From the NCBI RefSeq assembly GCF_000372725.1, contig NW_005195368.1, positions 303,910 to 367,909 of the forward strand: 64,000 nt of DNA, in the 5' to 3' direction. Each line of letters opens with the position of its first letter. The first letter of the stretch is position 1. Source of the stretch: Emiliania huxleyi CCMP1516 (taxonomy: Eukaryota > Haptophyta > Isochrysidales > Noelaerhabdaceae). Below the pieces are notes generated by a model, which did not search any database, was not told the origin of the DNA, and saw only the letters and a list, made by a program, of their open reading frames with translations. Below, in pieces: positions 53,050-63,144 of this stretch. A program made the position numbers and the translations under genes.

Positions 53050-56000
53050 TGTGAAGAGGGTCGCTCGTCGAATGCGAGCCAGTTCGCTCGCGACGCCGAC
53101 GCCGACGCCGCCGCCGGAACGACCGCGGCGGCCGGTCGAGCGGCCGCCCCGGCCAGCGGCCGTATCGAGCCTGCCCGTCGCGAAGGTGCGGACCTCACGC
53201 GCCCCACCGGCCGCCCGCGCCGCCGCGCCCACGTCGCTCTCTCGAAGCCGAGCGCCACGCCGCTATGACTCCCATGGCGACGACTCCCGTGCTCGCTCCT
53301 GGCGCAGGCGATCGACTCCTGACACCCATCGAGCGGATGGGCGCGTTCCCGCCGCGACCCGGTACTCTCGAACGACTTTTGAGGGCAAAAGGTGCCGCCC
53401 GAGCCCATTCCCGCCGCCCGCCGCCCGAGATCAGCTGCCACCGGCCAGCGCGCGCGCGGAGACCTGCCGCGAGCGCCTCCGGGGCCCTAGCTGGGGTGAA
53501 TTAGCAAGCGCCTCGGCACTTTAGATTCGCCCCTCGGGCCTTTCCCCCCCACGGGATCAGTCTCCCGTTCTCTCCTTTTTCAGGGCGCTGGTTTCCGGCC
53601 TTCGAAGAACAACCGTTCAAGGCGTCGATGCTCGCCTCCACGCCCGCGCCAGACCTCCGCGATTGGGGTGCCTTGTCGACGGGATCAATTGTGATTCCGG
53701 GCGCATTTTTCTGGCATTTAACTCGCACGTCGGCGACTCTTAGTCGCTTCTCCGTGCTAGGAGGCCTCTGTTTTGTGGTGAGGACTAGATCGAAACTAAC
53801 ATTTCGGCACATTTCAGTTAAATACCAGAAAAATGCGCGTTCACTCACAATTCATGTGTATATGAACGGTGCCGACGGGTTTGGCGAGCATCGAAGCCGT
53901 CCAGGCGCAGCAACGCGACGGTTTCGGAGGCCGACGGCTCCGAAAGAGCCCAGGTCATGCAAACTAAATCTGAGAAATATTCGCGGGCGTATCGTCGATG
54001 TCCCAAAGTCAGCGTTGCGGAGTTGCGAGAAGCGATGGGCGCCCCTCTAAACGCCCATAGCGCCACCGCCTCGCTCGCCCGAGCCGCTCCGACTGGAGGG
54101 CGCTGCGCTCGCCCGGCATCGAGCCGGTGCACCACCCGCCCCCAAACGCGGGTCCGGACCCCCCTCGTCGCCAGCGGCAGCCGCTGGCTCGACGAGCAGC
54201 ACCCTCTCGGCCGCCTCCTTGGCCCGGCCGCCGCTGTCGCGGCTGTCGGGCTCCGCGACAGCCGTCGACCACCGACCAGAGGTGGCTGTGCCGCTATGGA
54301 TGCGGAAAGTGCAAAAATGCATACGCGCTTTTGTAACCCCGCAGCATGGTTTGATAAAAGGCACCGTTGTCGAGTCGGCGAACTCACCATTTTATTTTCG
54401 AGTTTAGGTCTCGTGACGGCTATCTCGACCCGGCGCGCGCGATCTGAAGCTACGAGGCCTGGGTCGGGACTATGAGTGGGCTACATGCCGCTTGCCGCGG
54501 CTCCTAGGTCGACGAAACGCTCGCGCTTCACCCTCCCCCCCTCTGACGATAGGTGCCTGCGTCGCGCGCTCACCGGCAGAGAATCTAACGGCGGGCGATG
54601 GCGGCGCGCGGCGACGCTTCTGATTCGAAGGAAGGTCGCCCACACACCCTCCAACACGACAACGCCGTAGGTGGGTCGAGGCTGCCCTCCACCCGCTCGC
54701 GCTTGCCTCCCTTACCCGACCGGTTCGGCTCCCTCTAGATGGCGCCCGAGACACTTCCGGGCTGCGTTTCTGCCCGCGACAGCGGCGCCTGAGCGCGTGG
54801 GCTGCAAGGCCCCTCGGGGAGGCCCGCGGGGCGGCGGGAGAGAGCTCTCCCGCCGTCGTGGCGCACCATACCACCCGTAGAGGCCTCTTTATAGTCGCCT
54901 TTTGGCACCTCCTCTCTACACGCCGCCGAGTAGACCCCGCCGCACCGCATCACCGCCCCCTTCCCTGCCCCGTCGCCCTCCTGAGCTCTCCCCCCTTCGC
55001 GCCAGTCACGCACAGGACGGCTGGGCCATCGGCCCGCTTGACAGGCGCCCGGGACGGCCGGAGAGCGGCTCCGTCATTTGAGCCCTCTCGGGCCACTCTC
55101 GGGCGCGTCCGCCGGCCGGCAGAGCACCGCTTGAGCCCTCTCGGGGCGACTCAGACGGCCCGCCCGACCACCGCCCTCGATCGTGCCGCTCCCACGGCGT
55201 CAGTGGCGGGCTGGGGGGGGCAGGCGGCGTCCGCGCACCCCTCGTGGGGGTGACCACCGCTCTCCTCTCACCTCTCCCCCCCCGCCCGTGGCACCCCACG
55301 CACGCGTCCCTCCTCAGGGGCGCAAGGCGGCACGTTCAACGCTTGCCTCGGCCCACCTCGCCTTCACGCCCGCCGCCGCGACCAAGGAGGTGGCCTCGGC
55401 GGCCCAGACGAAGCCCGTGCGGCTCGTTTGGGAGCCGCGCGCCGTCCCTCTCTCGCCCGCGCTGCTCGCCACGCCGAAGCCCACGTCCCTCCGGCCGCAG
55501 GCGCCGCCAAGGAGTGACCAGCGCCCCTCCCGAGCACCTTCCCGGCGGGCAGCGCCTCCGTAGCGGCGCTGGCGGCCCCTGCGAGCCGGCCGGCGCCACG
55601 AGTGAGTATTCGAAGGCGCGCGCGTCCCCTCTCTCCCCGGCCCGCCGCGTCTCTCTGACCACCCCTCCCCCTCCCGGGTCAGGCGTGCATCGGGCGTACA
55701 AAATGGCCGCGGGGCGCACCTCCAGCGACGCTGTCTCTTTGGCCCGAGCGGTGGGTAACTCCCTGGCCGGGCTCAGGCCCTCTCGGGCTGCTGCGAGCTG
55801 CGCGATGCGCGTCCCCTCCGCCGCACGGCCGTGCCCCTGCCCCTCACACTCCGACTCCGCCGCAGGACCGGTCTGGCGACCCGGAACGACCGCCTAGAGC
55901 AGCAGCATCGACCATCCCGACCCCGTGGGGGCCGGGGCGGGCCAGCCAGACGTGAGAGCACCCCTCCCCCCCTCTCGCGGCGCGTCCCCTCCTTCCTCCC

Positions 56001-56768
56001 CGCACCCCGCCACCCGGCTCGCAGCCCCGTCGCCGTCGTGAGTCAGCCCTCGGTCAGGTACTGCCAAAGGCGGCCGAAGCAACACCATCGCTACCAGCGC
56101 CACCGTGCCGGCGCTGGTGAGCTCTGCGGCCCGTGTAGCGGCCCCTTAGCCCGTCGCCCGGGCACATGGCGCCCTCACACCTCTCCGCTCCTCGCCCCCG
56201 TCTCGCAGGCCAAAATCGTCGACATCGCGTCGGCACTCTCGACGGCGCGCCTGGGCTTGCAGAGGGCGGCCTGGGCGGTGCGGGGTGGCTGGGCTGCCCC
56301 CCTCCCGCGGTGCGCCAAGCCTCGGGGGTCGGGGAGACCATCTCGGGTCGCCGAGGGGGCGGGTCGGACGCCCGATCCGGCTGCTGGCCGGAGGACGTCG
56401 CCGGCTCCGCGATTTTGGGCGCCCCAGTCGCCTCCAGCCGGGACGAGCGGCGCCAGCTGGTAGCTGGGGCCGCAGGGCGGTCGGGCCGACACCGTGTGCT
56501 AGTCGGGGTGGGTTGTCTAGGGGCGTAAAGGTCGGTAGAGTGTCCGTTTGTGGCCTCCGGACGGGCTCTGGTCGGGAGCCCGCCGGGCCGGCTGAGGCTG
56601 TGTGTCCGTCCACTGTGGACCCAGTGATGGCCTAGGAGCCCTGCACGGACGGTGTTTATGCTATATAACACCTAGGGACCGCGTGGGGTGGGCGGCGAGC
56701 CGCGCATCGGCCGACAATGTGCCGGTGTACGCGTTTCGGTCACACTCAGGGCCCGTTTTGCATGACCT
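53050..56768. other. 3.7 kb without a supported gene
   Basis: Apart from the MITE-like element at 53687-53852, this is GC-rich, pyrimidine-skewed DNA (54900-56000 especially) with short words repeated (TTGAGCCCTCTCGGG twice near 55080-55140). Many overlapping frames, none with a domain. No conserved rRNA block seen. TGCTATATAACACC near 56660 resembles a TATA box without an evident gene. Confidence 0.5.
53687..53852. mobile_element. MITE-like element with 37-bp imperfect TIRs
   Basis: 53687-53723 and 53816-53852 are inverted copies: AATTGTGA at both outer ends and GCGCATTTTTCTGG + ATTTAACT inside, with about six mismatches. The body is 166 bp and has no coding capacity. Distinct from the element at 20775. 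Confidence 0.75.
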
Positions 56769-56868
56769 NNNNNNNNNNNNNNNNNNNNNNNNNNNNNNNN
56801 NNNNNNNNNNNNNNNNNNNNNNNNNNNNNNNNNNNNNNNNNNNNNNNNNNNNNNNNNNNNNNNNNNNN
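56769..56868. other. Assembly gap (100 N)
   Basis: Exactly 100 N, followed directly by abnormal homopolymer-rich sequence. Confidence 0.99.
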
Positions 56869-57045
56869 GGGGGGGGGGGGGGCCCCGGGTTTTTTTTGGT
56901 TTTGGAGAGGGGGGGTTTTTTCCCCTTTGGAGAAAGGGTTTTCTTTTTGGGCCTTCGGGGGGGGCCTCCCCGGATTCCCCCGGGGGGGCTTGTTTTTCGC
57001 CCCCGCGGGTTTCCGCCGCCCTCCCTTTCCCGTCCCCCCTATTTC
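56869..57045. other. Low-quality sequence next to gap
   Basis: Runs of G, T and C of 4-12 bases (for example GGGTTTTTTTTGGTTTTGG) with none of the usual local composition. This resembles an uncorrected read tail, not biology. Confidence 0.75.
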
Positions 57046-57281
57046 GCGTGAGCCCAACCTCGGGAGAGAATTTGCCGGGGCTGGGGGCGGGTTTGGGGGC
57101 GGTCTGGGGGCGGGCTGGCCCCGGTTGCCCGAGGAGAGTGCCCCCCCCCCCCCCCCCCCGAATCGTCCACACCGCGGGATCACATCTCGGCTCGATCTCG
57201 GCTCGATCTCCCTCCACCTCGTCCAGGATCCACTGCGGGATGTCGCTCAGCCCGAGCACCTGCGCTCGCAACACCAGCGCC

Positions 57282-58326
57282 TCATGGCGCAGCAGGGACG
57301 GGCAGCCGAAGAAGAGGCCGCCGCACCCTCCCAGCCGGCCCCGCCCGCTCCTCCGCCCCCTCACCCACACCCGCACCCTCACCCGCACCGCCGCCAGCAC
57401 GGCTGCCAGCGCCTCCGCCGCCAGCGCCTCCGCCGCCCGCGCCGTCGGAAGCCGCGGCGGCCTTTGCAGCGAGCGCGTGCACGGCGTCGAGGCCGCTGCT
57501 CATGGCGAGCGCCTGCGCGGGAGGCGTCTTGCGGGTGGTGGCTGGTCTCGCAGCTCCGTCGCAGCTCGCAGCTCTGTCTCGCGCTCCGTCTCTCGCAGCT
57601 CCGTCTCTCGCAGCTCCGTCTCTCAGCTCCGTCTCTCAGCTCTGTCTCGCAGCTCTGTCTCGCAGCTCTGTCTCGCAGCTCTGTCTCGTGTGCTGCTAGT
57701 GTCTTGCAGTGTGTCTTGCAGTGTGTCCCGCAGCGAGGAGGGCTTCTGTGGGGAGGTGCTATCTCTCGGCCATCTCGCGGCCATCTCTCGGCTGCCTCGC
57801 CTTTGTGGCGGGGTGCTATCTCTCGGCTGTCTCTCGGCTGCCGCCTTTGTAGCGAGGTGCCGCTCTTCCTCGGGGAGGCCTTCGAGCGCGGCGTAGGCCA
57901 CCGCGTCCGCCGTCCGTGCCTCGAGCGTGTCCTCGCCGGCGAGCACCCCGGTCCACCACTCCGCCTCGGCGCCGAGCCGGCCGTCCTTGGCGAGGGCAAT
58001 GATCAGCGACCCGTCCTCCACGCTCCACTCACACTCGTCCGTCAGCACGGGTCGCTGCAGCTCGCCGCGCAGGAGGTGCTGCCACTGGGGAGGCGGTGGG
58101 AGAGGCGGTCGGAGGGTGGCCTGTGAGCCGCAGGGACTGCGGCGTCTGCGGCCACCTCGTCGCCGCAGCTCCTGGCCGCCACGCTCACGCGGCTCCGATT
58201 GATCTCGACACGAAAGTCTCGGCCGCGACGAGAGCCGGCGTTGATGGCGATCGTCACTTCGCGGGCGGATTGACCCCACCTGTAGTGAGCGCCACTGCCG
58301 CCATTCTTGAGGGAGGGACCGGCCAT
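57282..58326 (-). CDS. NudC/CS-domain protein (p23-like co-chaperone)
   Basis: Three exons 58326-58156, 58084-57854, 57512-57282 (210 aa, phases agree). The CS domain spans exons 1-2: 'YRWGQSAREVTIAIN', 'GRDFRVEINRSRVSV', then 'LLRGELQRPVLTDECEWSVE' and 'DGSLIIALAKDG', the NudC order with the characteristic W-x-x-EDG. Exon 2 ends 'AEWWTGVLAGEDTLEARTAD' and 'LEGLPEEERHL'; the short third exon is Ala/Gly-rich. NudC-type proteins act as Hsp90 co-chaperones and in dynein-related trafficking. Intron 58085-58155 is GT-AG; 57514-57853 is GC-AG and filled with TCTCGGCTG/TCTCGCAGC repeats. The last exon is the weakest part. The start lies 234 bp from, and divergent to, the next gene. Confidence 0.8.
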
Positions 58327-58559
58327 CAGGGATTTCGGTCCATACTGAATTCGGTCCATACTCACCGGTACGAGTTGTTCTTCCCCTAAAGAAAGAAAAA
58401 AACAAAACGGAGACGGCAAGGGAGGGATGGGAGGACGGCACGCCGCCACCACACAGGGATTTTAAGGAGAGGTGTGTGGTGCTGAGCTCTCCTCGCTGCT
58501 CCTCGCGCAATTTTTCAACACAGCCGGGCGCAGCCGGGCGCAAGCAAGCCGACTCAGCG

Positions 58560-61500
58560 ATGCTGCTCCTCTCCGCCGCCGCCTCGCTTTCCTTCAGCTT
58601 AATCGCCGGTCCGTCCGTCCACACGCCTCTTGCAGCCACCAGCTGCCGGAGCGCTGCGGCACTGGCCACTGCGGACCCGCTCGCCGCCGCCAGACTCTCC
58701 ACAGGCACCGACGGGAAGTTCCCTCCATGGCCCGAGTGGGAGCGTCCTCCGGCCGAGTACGAGGAGCTGGTTGCGACGTTTGTCGAAGGGGCGACGACGG
58801 TGCCGCTCGGCGCGTCGGCCGGCCAAGGCGTCGGGTGGGAAGAGTGGGCGGACGGCGGCTTCAGCGTGCACTTGCTCTTGACTCGCCGCCTGAGCCGGCA
58901 GACGTACATCGCGGCGCTGGACGGGCTTCTCGGCCTGGTGGTGCGCTGCCAGCAGACCTACCCGGACCTATACGCCGTGCTCAAGTTCGTGCCCAAGAAG
59001 AATGGCCTCAACCCGCTCCTCGCGCGGCGCGCCTCTGGGACCCTTCCGAGACCCTTCCGAGGCCCTTCCGAGGCCCTTCCGAGGCTCTCCCTTCACACAT
59101 CGACGGCACCGCTCCAAGAGACGGCCGACCCCGCCGCCGCACCCCGCGCCCCGCCCCCGCGCAGGCGCGCCGACGGCAAGGAGATTGCGCCGCACGGGCG
59201 GAAGCAGGCCCCGTGAGAGAGTCCGCTATCTCTGAGCCTCTCGGACCAGCCCTGCAGGAGGTCGCGCCGCTGGACGGAGGCAAGCCGAGGGAGGTGCGGC
59301 GGGCGCTCGACGACGTGCAGCGCGCGCTCGAGCAGAGCTGGCTGTTGGTGGCAGCGTACCTCACTCTGCCGACCGCGGAGGACCGAGAAGACTTGCTCTG
59401 GTCCGCGCGGACGGTGACGGAGAAGGTCAAGACGGACCAGCGCTCGCGCTCGCTCGAGGTGCTCTGCCTCGCCTTCTTCTGGCGCGGCGCCGACGAGTGA
59501 CCGCCTGCTCGACTTCTCAGTTGACTGGTACTGCTTGCGGCTGAATCCATTCCTTTCTTATTGGTGAGGTACCGCCTGCTCGACCGCTCGCTGTGGCCGT
59601 CGCTGAAGAGCTCCTTCGAGACCAACTTTGGGGCGAGCAGCGGCAGGACTGTGGGTGCCGAGCTCACACAGAATGGTGCACTAGGCCTACGCGTTGCGAC
59701 TTTAGGGCAACCGGCCCTAGCCGCAGAACACGTATTCATGTATCCCAACCAGAGGAGGCGTATTCAGCTGTCTTCGGCCGTCTTCCGCTGTATTCACTGT
59801 GTGCGTGCCCCTCGTGTTCACACGGTGCTCTGAATGATGTCGGCGCATTCAGCGCGTAGGGAACTGGCAACTGGATTCGATGCTCTGGAGGTATGGTACA
59901 CGTAGGCAACTGGCACCCCAAGCCGACCAACGCGCGCCTCATCTGGCAGCGCTGCCGCATGGTGTACCCGTTCCTCGAGATAGCGAACCGCGCGTGGCTC
60001 TGCGCGGCGGCGGCGGCACGACCCGAGGGGGGGGCGGAGGAGTGGTGGGGAGAGGAGGAGGCGGAGGCGCCGGTGGAAGAGGAGGCGGCGGAGGCGGCGG
60101 AGGCGGCGGAGGCGGGGGCGGCGGAGGCGGAGGCGGAGGCGGAGGCAGAGGGAGGGGAGGCGGAGGGAGGGGAGGCGGCGTCGCCCTTCCACGCGCACTT
60201 CGAAGGCGTGCCGGAGGAGTGGGAGCGCGACTCGAGCGAGGTTGCGTACATGCTCGACCGGATCGCGCGCGCGGGCCCCGAGGAGAAGGTGATCGCTCGC
60301 TGCTGCACCTCGGCCGCACCTCGGCCGCACCTCGGCCGCACCTCGGCCGCACTTCGGCCGCACCTCGGCTGCACTTCGGCCGTACCTCGGTCGCACTTCG
60401 GCCGCACCTCGGCCGTATCTCGCTCGCAGGTGATCAACTCGCTGCTGTACTGGCTGCTCGACTCGTGGCACCGCGCCATCGGCCACGGCGAGACGGTGGT
60501 TGCCTACGCGCCCGAGCCCTTCCTGCTCCGCCGCCAAGGCGCGGCGGCGCGGCTGAGCGGAGAGCTGGCGGCGACCGGACGGCTGGTCGAGCTGTGCGCC
60601 AGCTGCGGGGCGTACGACGAGGAGGGCCTCTGCGTTGTGACGGAGGACGACGTGGGCGACCGGATGCTGCTGCAGGTCAGGCAGATCGAGATCTGGGGAG
60701 ATCTGGGGAGATACGGGCGACCGGATGCTGCTGCAGGTCAGGCAGATCGAGATCTGGGGAGATCTGGGGAGATACGGGCGACCGGATGCTGCTGCAGGTC
60801 AGGCAGATCGAGATCTGGGGAGATCTGGGGAGATCTGGGGAGATCTGGGGAGGTACAGGCGACCGGGTGCTGCTGCAGGTCAAGCAGATCGAGACTACCG
60901 CCACGCTGATGGCCTCGATCCGCTCCGCGTGCGCCGAGTCGTGCCCGGTCGTCCTCTCGCAGTACGACGCGCTGCTGCGCTCGCCGCAGCTCTCTCTCTC
61001 GACGCTCGAGCGTGTCGAGTTCGACGCACTCGGCGCGATGCTCGACCTGGAGGGGAGCTTCGTCGCGTCCCGCGCCGAGGCCGTGCGGAGCGCGCAGCGC
61101 GAGCGGCGGAACCTACACCTCCCATATCTCCCCATATCTCCGCATATCTCCCCATCTAGGAGCGCGCTGCTCGAGTGGCGGAACCCGGAGCTGCTCTTCC
61201 GGTACTACGACGACAACCGGCAGGACGAGCGGATGGCGCTCACCCGCCGCTGGCGAGTCGAGGGTAGGAGCGGTTCGTTGTAGGGTACCCGCTCGTCATT
61301 AGGCGCCGCTCATCCGCCGCTGGCTGCGCGCCATCTTCCAGCTCTCCGGCGAGACGCCGCGCGAGATTTCCCGAGACTCCCCTCGACCACCCGAGATCAC
61401 CCGAGATCACCCGAGATCACCCGAGATCACCCGAGACCACCCGAGACCACCCGAGACCACCCGAGATCGCCCGAGTTCACCCGAGATCACCCGAGATCGC

Positions 61501-62732
61501 CCGAGATCACCCGAGATCACCCGACGCCGCAGGCGAGACGCTGCGCGAGATCCGGCGCGCCTCCGCGGCCAACCGGCGGCACCTGGACATGTTTTCGGAG
61601 GAGGTGCTCGAGCGGTGGTACGCGGAGGACTGCCCGGGCACCTCGCAGACCAAGACGCTCTTCATGGTTGGGGAGGACGCGGGGTCGTGCCTGCGCGTCA
61701 TCTCGTCCGAGGGGAGCAGGTACAACAAGGCGCTGATGGGGTACGTGCTGCAGTCGCACGTGCGGGTGCTGGTCGTCACAGACAACGTGGGGCGCGTGAT
61801 GGCGCGCCCCGTCGTCTGGATCACGGCCCTCGTGTGATGACCCGAGATGACCCGAGATGACCCGAGATGACCCGAGGTTAGGCGCGCTCCGTCATCCGGC
61901 TGCTCCTCCGCTCCGACACGCGCGAGCCGGTCATCTTTGCCGACCCGATGTTCTTCACGCTCGGCTTCAGCTACGAGCTGCAGGCGGAGAGCCCCCGGCC
62001 CCGCCTGCGAGCGCACCAGGGCTGAACTCCACCCCCCCCCCCCCCCCCCACACACCACTTCAACCGCCGGCGTACTCGGCGTACTCGGCTGCAGGCGGAG
62101 CTGCTCTACCACAGCCATATCTCCCCATATCTCCCCATATCTCCCCATATCTCCCCATATCTGCAGGCGGAGCTGCTCTACCAGGCGCGCGCGCTGCAGG
62201 AGCACATGGGCGTGCCCGTCGTGCACGCCTGCTCCGTGCTAGCGGCGCCGCCCGAGCCAGGGAGCTGCCCCGAGGGCGGGTACGTGCGTCGCGTGACCGA
62301 GCTCGACTACGACGTCGTGTGGGTCGAGCTGCTGGAGTGCGACGGCGTCGCGCCGTACAGCTACTCGGAGGACGAGATTGCCCCGAGCTTACCCGAGCTT
62401 ACCCGAGACTAGGCGTCGCGCCGTACACCTACTCGGAGGAGCTGCCGTACGACGAGCTGCTGCAGCAGCACACCGCGGGCGTGCTCACGCGCACCGCGGA
62501 GCAGCCGCAGCTCGTCATCGCCGTGCTCCCTCGCTCCGACAGCCCGTCGGCGGACCGGTACGCGCGCGAGAGGCAGGGGCTGACCGGCTGGACGATCGTG
62601 CCCGAGAAGCCGCGCGACGACGCGGGCGGCACGCGCACGAACAACCACCGCTCCTATTTTGGCCCCGCGACCGCGGAGCCGCCGCCCGACTCGCTGCCCG
62701 AGGGGTTCGTCGCGCCGGCGCTGGACGGATGA
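58560..62732 (+). CDS. Large plastid-type protein, unknown family, about 13 introns
   Basis: Start 'MLLLSAAASLSFSLIAGPSV' looks like a signal for a complex plastid. Exons: 58560-59026, 59165-59207, 59258-59496, 59569-59654, 59906-60288, 60430-60675, 60879 to about 61105, 61160-61235, 61303-61348, 61533-61801, 61882-61983, 62167-62344, 62413-62732. Phases agree throughout. Visible blocks: 'GKFPPWPEWERPPAEYEELV', 'LDRSLWPSLKSSFETNFG', 'GNWHPKPTNARLIWQRCRMV', an Ala/Glu-rich insert, 'NSLLYWLLDSWHRAIGHGE', 'MFSEEVLERWYAEDCPGTSQ', 'GSRYNKALMGYVLQSHVRVL', 'EPVIFADPMFFTLGFSYELQ' and 'HMGVPVVHACSVLAAPPEPG'. I do not recognise the family; no catalytic motif assigned. Nearly every intron carries an exon echo and a 10-bp satellite. 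Confidence 0.75.
59729..59833 (+). repeat. Dispersed intronic repeat, copy 2
   Basis: In intron 59655-59905. Related to 18938-19025; shared blocks CGTATTC, CTTCCGCTGT, GCCCCTCGTGTTCAC/GCCCCTCGTACTCAC and CGGTGCTCTGA. Confidence 0.65.
60658..60890 (+). repeat. 60-bp tandem exon-intron duplication, 3-4 copies
   Basis: GACCGGATGCTGCTGCAGGT followed by CAGGCAGATCGAG recurs at about 60658, 60719 and 60779, and a final diverged copy at about 60860 that is read as exon. Each unit ends in GATCTGGGGA satellite. The whole forms the GT-AG intron 60676-60878. Confidence 0.9.
61380..61530 (+). repeat. (CCGAGATCAC)n intronic satellite
   Basis: 10-bp tandem units fill intron 61349-61532 between the exon echo and the acceptor. 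Confidence 0.93.
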
Positions 62733-63144
62733 GGGGGCCTCGCGCCGCGAGCCTATGCACTCTGTCCACTGAGATGTGGGACTCTTCTCTCTCTCGCCTT
62801 TCTGTGGTGTGGACTGTGGTGTGGTTACCGACTAGGTCGTACGTACTGATCGACGTCGCGTACTTTTTAACTACACAAAACAATGTTAGAGGACGTACGT
62901 GAGAGGGTTGTTGCGAGCCGCGAGGTGTATGACTATGAGCGGAGGCGACGCGGTCGCAGTGGCCAGTGCCACCCCCTAGCGCATGCAGCGTGGCCCCTTG
63001 CACGCAGAGCGAAAAAAAAGCAAGCGAGTGCCTTGCACGACGCTCTCTAGTCGCTGTCTTCCTCCTTCCCTCCCAACCGACTCATTGCGCATTGCCGGCG
63101 GCCACCGGGCTCTCGTCTCACGTCTCTCTTATAGACGAATAGGC
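62733..63144. other. Spacer between convergent genes
   Basis: 3' flanks of two tail-to-tail genes; nothing recognised. Confidence 0.6.

Noticed and set aside
53050-56768. Possible rDNA or ITS region, suggested by GC/CT-rich composition and repeats
   Set aside because: None of the conserved 18S, 5.8S or 28S blocks could be found on either strand.
57282-57400. Alternative minus frame 'LLRHEALVLRAQVLGLSDIP' as a further NudC exon
   Set aside because: It reads well but is out of phase with the spliced third exon and no border was found; left as a possibility, not annotated.
61380-61530. Regular short repeats suggesting a CRISPR array
   Set aside because: 10-bp contiguous units without spacers, inside a eukaryotic intron; no cas genes.
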